Positions 12,323-23,039 of a stretch of 64,000 bases of DNA are shown in pieces (position 1 is the first letter of the stretch; the number at the start of each line of letters is the position of its first letter). This stretch comes from Hymenolepis diminuta (lineage: Eukaryota; Platyhelminthes; Cestoda; Cyclophyllidea; Hymenolepididae), in NCBI GenBank assembly GCA_900708905.1, contig CAADRB010000041.1:32149-96148 (forward strand). Reading direction: 5' to 3'. The position numbers were made by a program, and so were the translations under genes. Below the pieces are notes generated by a model. It made no database searches, was not told the origin of the DNA, and saw only the letters and a list, made by a program, of their open reading frames with translations.

Positions 12323-12891
12323 CTGCAATTAAATACCAATTTTTAGTTTTATTATTCTCAGATTGACTTAGAAATTGAAGGGATTGCAGTTGTGGTGTCT
12401 GAAATTTATATTTGCCTTCCGCTCCTTCCCACCCCCCACCAATAGGTATGACTTATCAAAATATACTGAGACGTGTTCACTCTGCGTCTTTGGGGTCATT
12501 ATATGTACGCAGTTGCAATCTTGACAGTAAAGATGCCTTAGGAGCCCGACAAAATTAGAGCACACACCTTGTCACAGAATAGATGGTCTATCTAAGGGTT
12601 AACAGAAAACAGTCTTTCCAAAAGGCAAAGATTGTAAGAGGACAGCTTGGATATCGTGCTGTCGATATCATACATATTCTAAAAATTATTCCCTTCTAAT
12701 AGCTGCAGCAAAACAATTTAAACCGCCAAGCGCGTTGCTACTGAGAAGCTGGAATCAGGCTATATATATATTTCACAATATATATTATATTATATTGGCA
12801 GTTTCGTCAGCCGTTATGGTAATACGAGCTGGCATCAATTCATCTTATTCATTTCCCTCTATTTTTCATGGATTCGTTTTTATTTAAAATT

Positions 12892-13151
12892 TTAAATAGT
12901 ATTCGATTGTGTCTTTTGAATTGACCTGCACGTCAAAAAACTTGCTTGATGTTCGTATCGTTCTCTCAAAAAGATATCTAACATGACTCCTGTTACCAGA
13001 AAAATTTTTCTGAAGACGAATTGATGGATAGATATCCAAGATTTGCCATAATCTTCACAAACCACCTAAGATCTTGAAGGACTGGGACACCAAATCAGTG
13101 TTCTGTTGAAGAGCAAGTAGGTCTTATTATGTGTTATCTCAGATCCGAGAT
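12892..13151 (-). pseudogene. Exon-like segment with in-frame TAG (minus-strand Ig-like gene)
   Basis: A strong acceptor (TTTCTGCTATTTTAG) opens at 13151. Its first two bases complete the codon left by the exon ending at 13952. The frame encodes LGSEITHNKTYLLFNRT with two N-glycosylation sequons, meets TAG at 13066-13068, then stays open in the same frame (VVCEDYGKSW...) to TAA at 12892-12894. Either the exon ends before the TAG by an unrecognised donor, or the TAG is a disabling change. Confidence 0.4.
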
Positions 13152-13951
13152 CTAAAATAGCAGAACAAATTATCGAAATTGTCCCCTTAATTCTTCATGC
13201 ACTTCCAAATAGTTGGATTTTCATCGAGAGCCGTGAGCCACTTTCCCGAATCGGGTAAGTATTGATCGCATGAAATGAAAATTTGACCGTCAAGACAGTT
13301 TCTTAGGGGAAGTATGTCATTCAAGTAAATTGAGTTTTCATCTATGATAAATAAGTGTAATATATATAGTTAGTAATTTAAAAGAATGGTGTGACTAAAA
13401 TATTTGCATTTGTTAAACTAATAAACTATCTTAGAGATAAGACGCTTTAGCTCTGCCACTGTTATAAAGCGGAAGCATTATTTTATTTCCTACTGTAGAA
13501 AACATTTTCATTATCCGTGAGCTTCCCAGACCAGTGAATGTTTAAATTTTTTATGTATGGAGAATAAATGTTATAATCATATTTATTATAAATATTATAA
13601 ACGTTTATTGTTATACACGATAATAAGTTCAGTAAATGGCTATATATAATTTCATACTTTTCAAAAATTTGTTGGCATCAAATATTTTCTAATTCAATTA
13701 CTTTTATGCCAATTCAAATAATAACACGTTTGGCAGCAAAAGGTGTAGTCAACCGGGAGCACGTATTCTTTAATAAGTAATAAATCCAGTTTGATAAATT
13801 TTACATTATAGTTGCGCTCATTTTTATGCAAAAAATATTTGCAACTTAATTACATGCTATCGGAATCGCTTTTATTGTACTCTTGCTGCCACTATACCCA
13901 AATCAGGGGATAAATATGTCAGTTTTATTTTTTCCAAAATTTTGATCTTAC

Positions 13952-14001
13952 CATCGATGGTCTCTGACAGACTTATGTCAATGTATAAGTAGCTTGGTGG
14001 G
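13952..14001 (-). CDS. Small exon of the minus-strand Ig-like gene
   Basis: Fifty bases between a textbook acceptor (GATTTTTTTCTTATAG) and donor GTAAGA. It reads as one base, 16 codons (PPSYLYIDISLSETID) and one base, which joins in phase to the segment starting at 13151. Confidence 0.5.
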
Positions 14002-14056
14002 CTATAAGAAAAAAATCAACTTAGCATTCCATTCAGAAGTGTTTTTGAACCTTCTA

Positions 14057-14226
14057 AATTGGCATGTTCAGCTTCTTGATTGAATAGCTATGGCAAATAT
14101 AACCTCTATATTGCATTTGTTTTAAAATAAACTTATAGTATTCTCCGTCAAAATTTGAATTTGTCGCTCGTTTCAACGGACCGATTCGAAACTCTTCATT
14201 TCTAGAAATCTCACAAATTCGAAATC
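14057..14226 (-). CDS. Exon-like segment, Ig-fold C-terminal half (minus-strand gene)
   Basis: Follows AG at 14227-14228; its first two bases complete the codon from the exon ending at 14688. The frame contains FRICEI, then DGEYYKF and RGYICHSYS, resembling the Tyr-x-Cys strand of Ig domains, and stays open to TAG at 14054-14056. I could not find a good donor with the phase that the 14001 exon needs, so the 3' boundary is uncertain. Confidence 0.4.
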
Positions 14227-14394
14227 CTAAACCCTAACTAATATTGCCAAGTAGTTCATTAAATAATTTTTTCAACTTGTATAAGTTAATTTTTGCATCT
14301 TAAAATCAAAATTTAATTAATCGGTCAGAAACTGAATGAAGAATGTTAAAATCCCGCGTTAATTATATGAAAATATTATAAAATTTAGTTTGTA

Positions 14395-14645
14395 GAAGAA
14401 AGTAATATTTCTCTAAAAAATAATTCTTTCATTCAGGAATCTTTATTTTCCACCTTTTAAGACCACTTTTTTGTTTCCCTTCTATTCAATCAATTTCCTT
14501 ATAATACGGTGGTAAAACGCGGACAAATTAAAATGACCTATATCACTAACGTGCGCCTTTCTCGGATATTTAGGTGTAGTAGGTTTGTATTTGTAACTAA
14601 GCTAATTACTTAGGAAATCTCAGTGTCGGCTACCTACCGTAATAA
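14395..14645 (+). repeat. Dispersed repeat, copy 1 (partner near 49.7-50.0 kb)
   Basis: Shares ordered blocks with 49690-49985: TCTTTATTTTCCACCTTTTAA, GTGCG.CTT, TTGTATTTGTAACTA and CTTAG..AATCT..GTGTCGG. Same orientation, no coding content; lies in an intron of the minus-strand gene. Confidence 0.5.
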
Positions 14646-14687
14646 CAAATTGCATCAATTTAAAACCTGAAAATACCTGTTACTCAC

Positions 14688-14905
14688 CCCTTGGTTGTTT
14701 AACATTAGAGTGCCTGAAATTCATGTCCAATACAAGGTTGTTGACATCTGCTAAAATAACCTTTCTGTTTGGCTTTTTTAACAGGGTGGTACCATCGTAG
14801 AATCGGAACTCAATGGAATATTTGGCATCCGCTCGAACTCCCGGTTGACAGTTTAATTGGAATGCGGATTCTAGAAATATGTAGTCCGCATTTTCGTCGA
14901 TGAAA
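14688..14905 (-). CDS. Exon encoding an Ig-like segment (minus-strand gene)
   Basis: 218 bases, open throughout, between AG (14906-14907) and donor GTGAGT (rc of 14682-14687). Translation starts after one base and ends with one base left. It reads like an I-set Ig domain: FLESAFQLNCQP (strand B with Cys), YSIEFRFYDGTTL (strands C and C'), then LVLDMNF before the next exon supplies GFRICEI. This is the most protein-like exon of the series and shows no defect. Confidence 0.5.
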
Positions 14906-15442
14906 CTAGGTATTGACTTGTATCGAAATCTTTTAACTAATAAATAAGTTCAAATTTGCATATTAGGATGGGCCTAGTAACTTTCTGGTTTTTGTAACTC
15001 GATCCAATTATGTTCGTATACAATTTAAATAATATCAAATTTGGTTTGTTTCACCAATAGTATCTTTAAGGTATTAAAATATTTAATTTTATTGACAGGC
15101 ATTAGTCGACTAAATTGTTCAAATTTTCAATACGCATCATAAATGACATTCAAGGAAAGGGAGGTGTGCAAAAAAATTATGCAAATTTCAATCGTTGGAA
15201 AGAATACAAATAAATAAAGCAGGAAGCGAGTGCAATAGGGAAAGAAATTGGGAGGCGTTCAAGAAGATGTAGCTTCAAAGCACTTGATCGTTTAATTCCA
15301 TATTCTCATGTTTGCATATTAAAATTTTATCGTTGGACTCCCAGGTCCATGAGTGAGACTGTTTCCACAAAATAAAATGGCTTTTGATCGATATATTTAA
15401 TTCTGTGGCTGTTCATGTCATCTCGATTTAGTGGTATATTAT

Positions 15443-15738
15443 TGTTATAACGTAACAAACTCGAGGTCCCGGCAGCAAATCTCTCAGAGCCAACAATCTA
15501 GAAAACTCGGTAATATAGCAACTTGACACAGAAGCCAATAACCCACGGCAGAACACAAGACATGCTATGGTAAACGCTCGCATCTTAACGAAACTTCGTC
15601 TCAATCGGTATCAGCTTAAACAGATAGGAGTAATTATCAAGTATTTTTTATCAGTGAGGGAATAAAGAAAGAAATTACGTTTTTATTTATAGAAGAAATA
15701 TTGGGGGCGGGGGAAAATAATTACCATTTCTCCTAACA
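15443..15738 (-). mobile_element. Solo LTR copy A, about 296 bp, inverted relative to copy B
   Basis: Read on the minus strand it runs from TGTTAGGAGAAATGG to GTTACGTTATAACA. It matches 17893-18187 along its whole length, for example GTGGGTTATTGGCTTCTGTG and TATTACCGAGTTTTCTAGAT. Flanks ATTAT (15438-15442) and CTTAT (15739-15743) agree at four of five bases, an imperfect target duplication. No internal domain is present, so this is a recombined solo LTR, in an intron of the minus-strand gene. Confidence 0.7.
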
Positions 15739-15853
15739 CTTATTAGCCAAATCAGGTAGTTCACATGTATTTAATACACACTTTATCCATTCAACTTTAT
15801 TCATGCAAAACTTTGTAGTTTAGGATTCTTTTTGATAAAATCGGTTTGTTTAC

Positions 15854-16244
15854 TCAACAACAAATCGTGGTGGTCGTTCAGAACAAATGACAATCGAAAT
15901 AAATGTGCGTGTGGGAAGTCAAAAGTTACTACACTATTTTCATCATTAGCTTTTTTACCAGTATTGAGAACCGGACCGAGTGATACCGTAGCATTAACTA
16001 ATGGGCTACCAGCGGTACCATATGTACTTGACAAATGAAAATTCAAAAATATAATCCCTGGGATAGTTCTCCCATCTTGGAATTGAATCTACTTCGCCAC
16101 TAAATAACCGGATTCAGAGGCAATTTCATAAAGCAAATTCTTCACGTAGATATTTGATTTAATGAGCGTTTCACTGCGGAAATAAACATTTTCTACCCCA
16201 CCGACCGTGACTGGTGACGGAGTTTCAAAGTCTAATAAAAAGTC
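15854..16244 (-). pseudogene. Long exon-like segment with one in-frame TAG (minus-strand gene)
   Basis: A pyrimidine-rich acceptor (TGTTTCGATTTCCATGTAG) opens a frame of 51 codons beginning DFLLDFETPSPVTVGG. TAG at 16089-16091 interrupts it, and the same frame resumes with IQFQDGRTIPG and continues to TGA at 15801-15803. A possible donor GTAAAC sits after 15854. The two halves look like one continuous extracellular domain broken by a single codon. I do not recognise the domain. Confidence 0.4.
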
Positions 16245-17187
16245 CTACATGGAAATCGAAACAGCATAAGCAAAATTGATTTATGATGCTTCCTTTTTAT
16301 TCATCTCCAGGTATCATTTTTGAAAGAAGGCTCTAATGGATACTATTGACTGTGGTGATACGGTGTATGCATGACTCTGTTCAGCCCTTTAACTCGTCCA
16401 AAAGATTTTGAATTGCGGGAATCTCTGTATTTTCCATTGATAAGTAGACTTAAAAGAAATCTAAAAAAAATGCGCGTGTTATGAAAGTCTTAATTAGCAT
16501 TGCCCGTCTATAAAATCCAAAAGTAAATTTCATCTTTATATATAAATCATAGGGCTGGCAGTAGTTAACTAAACGTAAAATTGCTACTTTGGTAACGATG
16601 GAAAAAGTGGTATTAGCATATCCCCTCTGAAGCTATCTAGGTGATGTTGGTTGCATGGTATCCAGACATTGTGATTTTGGACACTGTAATCATTTGGCCT
16701 GGCCTATCTGACGTGTTCCCTCTGAGTTATCCTAAAAATTTTCCAATATAAGTAGAAAAAGAAAAATATTCAAGGGAGTTGTTGTAAACAATTGGCATTA
16801 TTATTTAGCTTCAAGCAACGGAACTCTTAAAAAGTTTAAGTTACGAAAACTTGTGGCAAAGATAAAATAATATTTAATTTCATTTTAAGATCAACCGTGA
16901 ATACCGATTCAAATAATGATGCAGAAAGTTCTGATGTCATATAGATGGTAAAAATGCCAAAGAAAATTTTTTAATCTCAGTTTTGAACTAAACGAATTAA
17001 AGCTAGGTAGGAGGAAAATTCCCAGCCTCGAATACTGAATTAATATTAAATTATATTTAAAGTTCTGTTTTTATTCCGGTGTATCCTTTTATGAGCTTTC
17101 TCATACCTGATTTTGGGAATTGCCAACTTTCATTGCTCAGATCAATATTTTTGTCATGTTTTTAATTAAGCCCATAAATTTAAAAGG

Positions 17188-17463
17188 TCAGAAAAAAATA
17201 TCTGGAAGCATTCCATTCAGTAAATGCTCATCTCTAAAGGCGTCTTTACGAGGTACGAACATTGGCTCAAAAGAGCAAAAGTTTAAATCAGTCTTTAATT
17301 CAAATAGAATTTTCTCAATCATGTTGCCTTGTACTTGAAGGATAAATCTCTATGCATTTTCAGACAATATTGTCATATCCGCATTCTCTATGACAATACT
17401 TCGGTTTTTCGTCCACGAAGCTGGAGTGACATCTTTTGTGTCCCTATGACGCATAACCCAAAT
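17188..17463 (-). pseudogene. Exon-like segment with one in-frame TAG (minus-strand gene)
   Basis: After ACATGACAG the frame reads ..DTKDVTPASWTKNRSIV.., meets TAG at 17350-17352, then continues in the same frame (RFILQVQGNMIEKILFELK..) to TGA at 17188-17190. The AG of that TAG could instead be the acceptor of a shorter exon starting at 17349. No domain recognised. Confidence 0.35.
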
Positions 17464-17892
17464 CTGTCATGTCTAAACGCCCCCCATCGATTTCCGCCTT
17501 TCTATAACCGCCTTGTTTCACCTAAAAAGTACATCTGCACTCATGTTCTCGCGCGTCCTTACCCAAGTGACTCATTTAAAGCTAGCCTTGTTTCCCACTC
17601 AATGACAACTCAGGCGCGTCCGTTACTGCTCCTACGTTTCCAGTTCGTCTCCTCTCTGCCTCAGTATGCTCCCCTCTGTATATATATATATATATGTCAC
17701 TCGCTTCAATCCTCGTTGTAGCGTCTTAGAATACATTTTTGGTCTAGTTAACTCTTGGTGTTCTGCACCGCGATTGTTGTTAGCTCTTACTTAAACAGCT
17801 ACTAATTGGTGACTGTTATTGCAGTTATAAATTGTTAGCTATAAACCGTTAGCTGTTATCTTAGCTCCAACATACTATTCGGGCAAGCAAAC

Positions 17893-18187
17893 TGTTAGAA
17901 GAAATGATAAATGTTTTCCCCAGCTCCCAATATTTCTTCTCTGAATAAAAATGTAATTTCTTTCTTCATTTCCCCACCGATAAAAGCCGATTGATAATTA
18001 TTCTTATTTGTTTAAGCCGATACCAACTGAGAGTGAGTTTCGTTAATACACTCGTGTTGACTATAACGTGCCTTCTGATCTGCCGTGGGTTATTAGCTTC
18101 TGTGTTAATTTGCTATATTACCGAGTTTTCTAGATTGTTGGCTCTGCGAGATTACTACCAGAACTCCTAGTTGGTTACTTTATAGCA
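17893..18187 (+). mobile_element. Solo LTR copy B, 295 bp, with perfect 5-bp target duplication
   Basis: Starts TGTTAG and ends TATAGCA. It is flanked by identical CAAAC at 17888-17892 and 18188-18192. It is homologous to the reverse complement of 15443-15738 throughout. TG...CA ends plus a 5-bp duplication are classic for LTR integration. The sequence divergence and loss of any interior mark an old, recombined insertion. Confidence 0.8.
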
Positions 18188-19205
18188 CAAACATAGATTT
18201 TTGTACGCAAATTTGGACAATGGAAAACTGTTCACTATTGAACTCAATCAGGTGGATTTACTATATGTAAGAATTTGCCTAAGTTAGTGGTCAGCCTTCG
18301 TCAGAAACATTGTATTTGTACGCTGTTCAATAAAATGGAATATATTTATCCAAAAGATATTAAAGTAGCAATTTATAAACTTTATTATAAATGACTTAAA
18401 GATTCTCCATAATTGTTGAAACGCATCAAAATTGTGGGTCGTTGCTGAGCCCGTTTTGGGGGAAATAGAGAAAGTTTGCTTGGTCCCGTACTAGTATTTT
18501 GCTCTTTAATCATTGAAAAAATTGTTTTCTTTCTAACCTGTTAATGACAACTGAATTAGCTTAAGTGTAAATGACAATAATAGCCACTTACTTTTAGAAT
18601 TAGTATGCTACATAGTCTGAGAAGCTAATAAACAAGTTGCATTCTAAAATTTGGAAATGAAAGGAAAATTCGGTTCATTTAATCGAAGACTTGCTCACCT
18701 CTCAGTTAGATCAAGAGAACTTATCGTATTCAGATTTTAGTTGAAATTGGTCATTAGCATTCTTTAGAAGCAGTTTATTACTGATTTCGCTCACTAAATT
18801 AACCGTGCTTTGATGGGAAAACAATTTCTTAGTGACCCATTGGCAGACTCTAATGTGGGCTAACTATTTTCTATCATCTTGAGATCAATAAACAATCAAA
18901 CGCTGGTGTATGCGTATTGAATTTCGTTACCTGATTTCTAATTTTGGGTCATTAGGGCTAGTAGGTAAATGATTCCAGTATGAGGCTTTAGCCATCCCAG
19001 GATTTTGATTTCACTAAATTCTTGCCCCATTCAGTGGCCTTTTAAGTGGTGAAAACATCAAATCACCTCAATTTTAAAATAACCAATTCCCCTCAGGAAT
19101 GAATACAATATAAATTTCTCAACGAAATAACCTTTTAAAACTAAACTTCATATTCTACTCTGAAATATATGGTTGATGCGATCAATTCAGAAAAACAAAA
19201 CTTAC

Positions 19206-19491
19206 ATTTGATGGACTAATTGATGTAAGTGATTTGTACGAGGTCGAACGAGGTGTCCTAACTGCTGCCAAACGGAAAGAAAATGCGAAAGTGTCACCAT
19301 TTCTAGCTGTCACAGTAAGCGTTGTGGTTTCCAAGTACATCCGAGTAATCAAATCACCCGTATCAGAAGTAAATTTCTCCATTCTTCTTGAATTCGAAAA
19401 GATGGTCCCCTTGACTGCTGTTGTTAACCTTTTTGTCTAGCAATTGGTAGGCTGCAGTTTCAGTGGTGGTAATTAGAGTCATATCCATGTC
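19206..19491 (-). pseudogene. Exon-like segment with a frameshift (minus-strand gene)
   Basis: Opens after GAAATTAG with DMDMTLITTTETAAYQLLD and runs in frame to ..KKNGEIYF. A one-base (or two-base) shift then continues as SDTGDLITRMYLETTTLTV, ending at a perfect donor, AAT|GTAAGT (19200-19205). The two frames read as one protein if the shift is ignored, which is the usual sign of a disabling indel or a base-calling error. Upstream bases (19492-19573) are also open-looking but contain TGA and TAG. Confidence 0.4.
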
Positions 19492-20524
19492 CTAATTTCA
19501 CATGGTGCCCACTAAGCCTGATACTCGTGTCCACACGATTTGATCGTGACTGGCCATTGGAGAAAAGATGGTGAATGGTTACCTTAAAATAACAAACAAA
19601 ATATTTAAAACTTTTCATCCCCAGCCGGCATATATAATGAAAATTATATTTCTTAAGTGTGAAATGAGCTGACTTAACTGTTAAACAATTCGATTTTAAA
19701 TTTACTCATCTTTGGGTTCTCCAGTCGTTCGAATTTTTAAAAAAGTGTTGAGTTTTTTGCCCACTATGAAGCAGAAACCAGTGTAAAATTGGTGAAGTAT
19801 ATCCTCTGATCAATGCAAAACCCACTAAGAACTCTCGTGAGAAATGCATGGCCATTAGTTATATGATGGAGCTAGGTGTGGTTTAAGTAACTTCAGGCTA
19901 ATGTTCGCACACAATTCGAATTTAAAATAAATTTCACTTTTTTATTTGTTATTTATCTATTTTCTATAAAAAACTAAATAATTATATCATTTAGGTGTTT
20001 GCCTTCAGTCGCAGTGCTTGTACATAGTTCATTTGGTAAAGGAGTTATCAATGTTGGTATCAGTGGTGGAAAGAAGGATGCAACATTTACGATATTACAA
20101 TTAATGTGGGGGAAAAAAGAGGAAATTCGAAAATTTGTCTCCTGAACAGTACTGATTTCTCTACAGCTCCGACTTTAACAAGTAATTTTCACTTCATGAC
20201 TTAGTTTCGATATATTCGGCAATGTTATATAAGATCAGGCCTCGGCTTAACAGGCTGAGTAAAAATTTATCGTAAGAAAGATTTGCAAATACCTGGGAAT
20301 GAGAATATAACAGGCGGAAGCAGTCGGATGGGCTTCTCTGTAGTGATTGATCCGTGGATTCCTAATCACTCCATTTCCCGAAGACGAAGTAGTTGGACGT
20401 CTCATCTCCGTTCACTTCCATCGTTTGTCATTAAGCTCGTTCACATTTTTTAAGTTCTCAGATCTGATTAACAGCGAGAGCCAAGCCGGAGATGATGATC
20501 GTATTTGATAAATCCCTAATCTTA

Positions 20525-20668
20525 AGAATAATTTCGCAAGAAGACCTCGTGGACACGCGTGAGGAAGAAGGTTATTGAGACCATTGGGTAGCAGTTAAAG
20601 TTCGCATCATGCATACGAAATGAAAATGGAGATTTTGCATATGGCACGAATGAAATCACTGGGGAAAT
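20525..20668 (-). CDS. Exon-like segment near the 5' end of the minus-strand gene
   Basis: After GGGCTGAACTTTTCAG the frame is open for 48 codons (ISPVISFVPYAKSPFSF...) to TAA at 20522-20524. Composition is balanced rather than AT-driven. The donor is not certain. A further small exon with good sites lies at 20976-20906 (acceptor CTTTCATGTCCCTAG, donor GTAAGA). Confidence 0.35.
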
Positions 20669-20976
20669 CTGAAAAGTTCAGCCCCTAAAATTGAACATTC
20701 CCTATGGACTCTTTCATTTTGCAAGACTTAAATCATCAGAAATGGAATACTTGAAGTCGTGACTAACCGTTATGTTTGAGCAACGGCGTTCAAGTCATAT
20801 TCTCATACGATTGATGATGGTTCATTTTGGTAATTTTGCTTCAATTCTTTTGACGAAGAGTTTTGCAGTTTGAGGGAAAGAAATCGACTTTGTTGAGTGT
20901 CTTACCGAAGGCTTCTTTGAATTCTTGATGTATTTGCCTCAGCGATGACCCGGTGTGAATTGTTGTTAATTGATAC

Positions 20977-22069
20977 CTAGGGACATGAAAGAAGTTTAAA
21001 TTTAAGTGAGCCAGAGAGATTTTCTCTAACACCTCAATTCCATGATTTTTCATACACAGTTAAATGAGAGACCTCTCCTCTTTATCTATAAAGTTCACTT
21101 GACTTCAATTTTTTTATCCGAACATACATTTGTTTGAAATGCGGCCTATATCTAGGGGTGAAAGCCACTTTGAATATATAATATGGAACATGTCGCCAGG
21201 AGTTTCAAATAACAGTTACTGAATGGATATGAGCAAGGATCATCATTTGAACACTAATTGTATCGCTTGCCGAATAAGCTTATATATATATATAAATTTT
21301 TCGAGATATCTATTTGATTTTGTAATCGGGAAATAAAATAGTCAATCAACAATTATTATTTACCTTTACTGAAATCTAATGATTAGTTTTATGTTAAAAA
21401 TCGTTACCAGCCTATTGTACTTGTATTCGTTCATATTATGTCTAATTACATTCCAACGATTACATTAATTCTTTTATTTTAATAGTATTATCAAGGGTGT
21501 CTAAGTACACATTTATTATTAAATTAGTATTCAAACTGAAGCCAGTTGTATGATTTATTATTCTTTTTTTAAGTTTGCTACCAATATTTTTCTTAATATG
21601 ACGCAGATTGAAATGCTTACCCGCGTTTGGCCAATTATTTGTGAATCAGCCAATATAGCGGAGCGTCAGTGAGTGTTTCTCTTTTCTTCTGTTATTTATT
21701 GTTTTTTTCTACTAAATTATTACTCCTTTTTCTTTTTGATTTCAATATCTTTCTTAAGAAAACTCTTGTTTTTCGATATAAATTATCACTGTTTTTGTCG
21801 ATACTTCGGGTAGCATTCAGCCTTCCTCCGATTCTGATTTTTGGGTTTTATCTTGTTAACCTGCTTTATCTGTTGTTTAATAAGTAAATCCTTTGGTTAA
21901 TTTTATAAATTGTTCCTATTTTATAAATAAGGCTTTAAAGTTATTTCATGTTCACCGAGTCGGTTATGTATCCCATTACCATTGTATTGTTGGGTGCACC
22001 ATCGTCCATTTTGAGCTATTTAATCATATATTTTTGCTGATCATATACTTGCGTCTATCTACAATTTTA
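20977..22069. other. Gene-free stretch before GET4
   Basis: T-rich sequence with a short (TA)n run at 21281-21294. No gene seen. It should hold the promoter of GET4 and possibly the 5' end of the minus-strand gene. Confidence 0.4.
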
Positions 22070-22070
22070 G
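22047..22070 (+). promoter_or_regulatory. Splice-acceptor-like site 15 bases upstream of GET4 ATG
   Basis: CTTGCGTCTATCTACAATTTTAG ends at 22070 and the ATG begins at 22086. For an intronless coding region this acceptor would serve either a 5' UTR intron or spliced-leader trans-splicing, which is common in flatworms. The sequence alone cannot separate the two. Confidence 0.35.
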
Positions 22071-22085
22071 TTCCTCTCTACCGTA

Positions 22086-23039
22086 ATGAAATCGAGACTT
22101 AAGCAACGTATACAAGCAGCCAAGGATGAAAAACGTTTTTATGAAGCGCATCAGCTCTACAAATCGGCTTATTATCGCAGCAGTTTGCATAAAACTGATG
22201 CCGATGTTCTTGAAGATCTCTTGGATGGTGTTAAATTCTTTCTTGACAATCAACAATGGGAGTGTGGCAGTGATCTAGCTTGTATATGCGTTGATGTCAT
22301 TGTAAAAAATCAGAAGCCTATAACAGACTCCTTACTTAAATGCCTTTGCCAATTCACAGCAGCAATGCCTTCAACTTGTACCGATCGGCTTAAATTTATC
22401 ACCAAGTGCCTTTCTCTTCTAAAAAGAGACAAAGTCAAACTTAGTGCTTTCAATGAATTTCTCGGACGTCAGTTACTCAAGGAGGGTGCTCTCTCCCAAG
22501 CCAGAAATCGCATTATGCTAGCTGGAGACGGCTACAAAGTTGGGCGTTTTCTAATCGAATTTCATCAACTTCACGGTTTGTTTTCAGAAATCGACCTTTT
22601 TGTCACTCAGGCTGTGCTTCAATTCCTCTGTGCAAAAAAGGCTGCTGTAGCCGCCCTCACTTTCTATACCTACACACGAAATCATCCCAAACTTGAAGCC
22701 GGACCACCATTTAGTCACTTTCCACTGCTCAATTTTGTTTGGTTGTTGATGTTAGCCATTGACAGAAAGCTCGGTTATGATGTACTCTCTTTCCTTTGCA
22801 ATCAATATCGGAGTCAGCTTATGCGTGATCCCACTTATGCTGAGTATATTGATAAGATCAGCCAGTTGTACTTTGGAGTGCGAAAGCAAAATGATCCTTT
22901 CAATGGGCTGATGTCTAATATCATGCGGATATTTGGGGATGAGAGCAGTGGCGAGTTGATAAGTGATGAGTCGCCAGCCTCGAGGTCTGGACAATCAACG
23001 TCATCACCGATTTCTATGCTATTTGATGATATTGACTAG
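22086..23039 (+). CDS. GET4: Golgi to ER traffic protein 4 homologue (GET4/TRC35)
   Basis: One uninterrupted 317-codon frame from the first ATG to TAG. Human GET4 is of similar length (about 327). GET4 forms the cytosolic scaffold (with BAG6 and UBL4A in animals) that hands tail-anchored membrane proteins from SGT to the GET3/TRC40 ATPase for insertion into the ER. Diagnostic stretches include KRFYEAHQLYKSAYYR at about residues 18-33, then helical-repeat sequence through most of the chain, and ISQLYFGVRKQ near residue 262 followed by the short NIMRIFGD helix. The last 40 residues are Ser-rich and end in DDID, matching the acidic end of the family. No frameshift or missing segment. The absence of introns contrasts with SUFU and ZMYND11 next door, so either ancestral intron loss or a functional retrocopy is possible. 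No poly-A tract or flanking duplication marks it as a retrocopy. Confidence 0.92.
   Translation: MKSRLKQRIQAAKDEKRFYEAHQLYKSAYYRSSLHKTDADVLEDLLDGVKFFLDNQQWECGSDLACICVDVIVKNQKPITDSLLKCLCQFTAAMPSTCTDRLKFITKCLSLLKRDKVKLSAFNEFLGRQLLKEGALSQARNRIMLAGDGYKVGRFLIEFHQLHGLFSEIDLFVTQAVLQFLCAKKAAVAALTFYTYTRNHPKLEAGPPFSHFPLLNFVWLLMLAIDRKLGYDVLSFLCNQYRSQLMRDPTYAEYIDKISQLYFGVRKQNDPFNGLMSNIMRIFGDESSGELISDESPASRSGQSTSSPISMLFDDID

Larger units (their letters stand above)
12223..20976 (-). pseudogene. Multi-exon minus-strand gene, immunoglobulin-like surface protein, probably decayed
   Basis: The minus strand carries a series of short open segments with good splice sites and protein-like composition. From 5' to 3' they are 20976-20906, 20668-20525, 19491-19206, 17463-17191, 16244-15854, 14905-14688, 14226-14057, 14001-13952, 13151 to about 13069 and 12322-12223. 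Exon 14905-14688 ends with one codon base, 14226 begins with two, and 14001-13952 ends with one where 13151 begins with two, so several junctions agree in phase. Segments 14905-14688 and 14226-14057 read like Ig folds: FQLNCQP, then FRFYDGTTL, then GFRICE; and DGEYYKF, then GYICHSYS. N-glycosylation sequons (NKT, NRT) follow, and a polar tail ends at TGA 12223-12225 with AATAAA just after it. In-frame TAG codons (17350-17352, 16089-16091, 13066-13068) and a frameshift near 19370 argue for decay, or for assembly errors or missed splicing. Function is not recognised beyond the Ig-like impression. Confidence 0.45.

Noticed and set aside
13020..13258. Plus-strand frame ending at a GTAAGT near 13254
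   Set aside because: It contains a TAG and overlaps a minus-strand exon that has better splice sites and phase agreement with its neighbour.
17329..17721. 130-codon plus-strand frame
   Set aside because: Opposite strand of a minus-strand exon-like segment, running into a (TA)n run; no domain.
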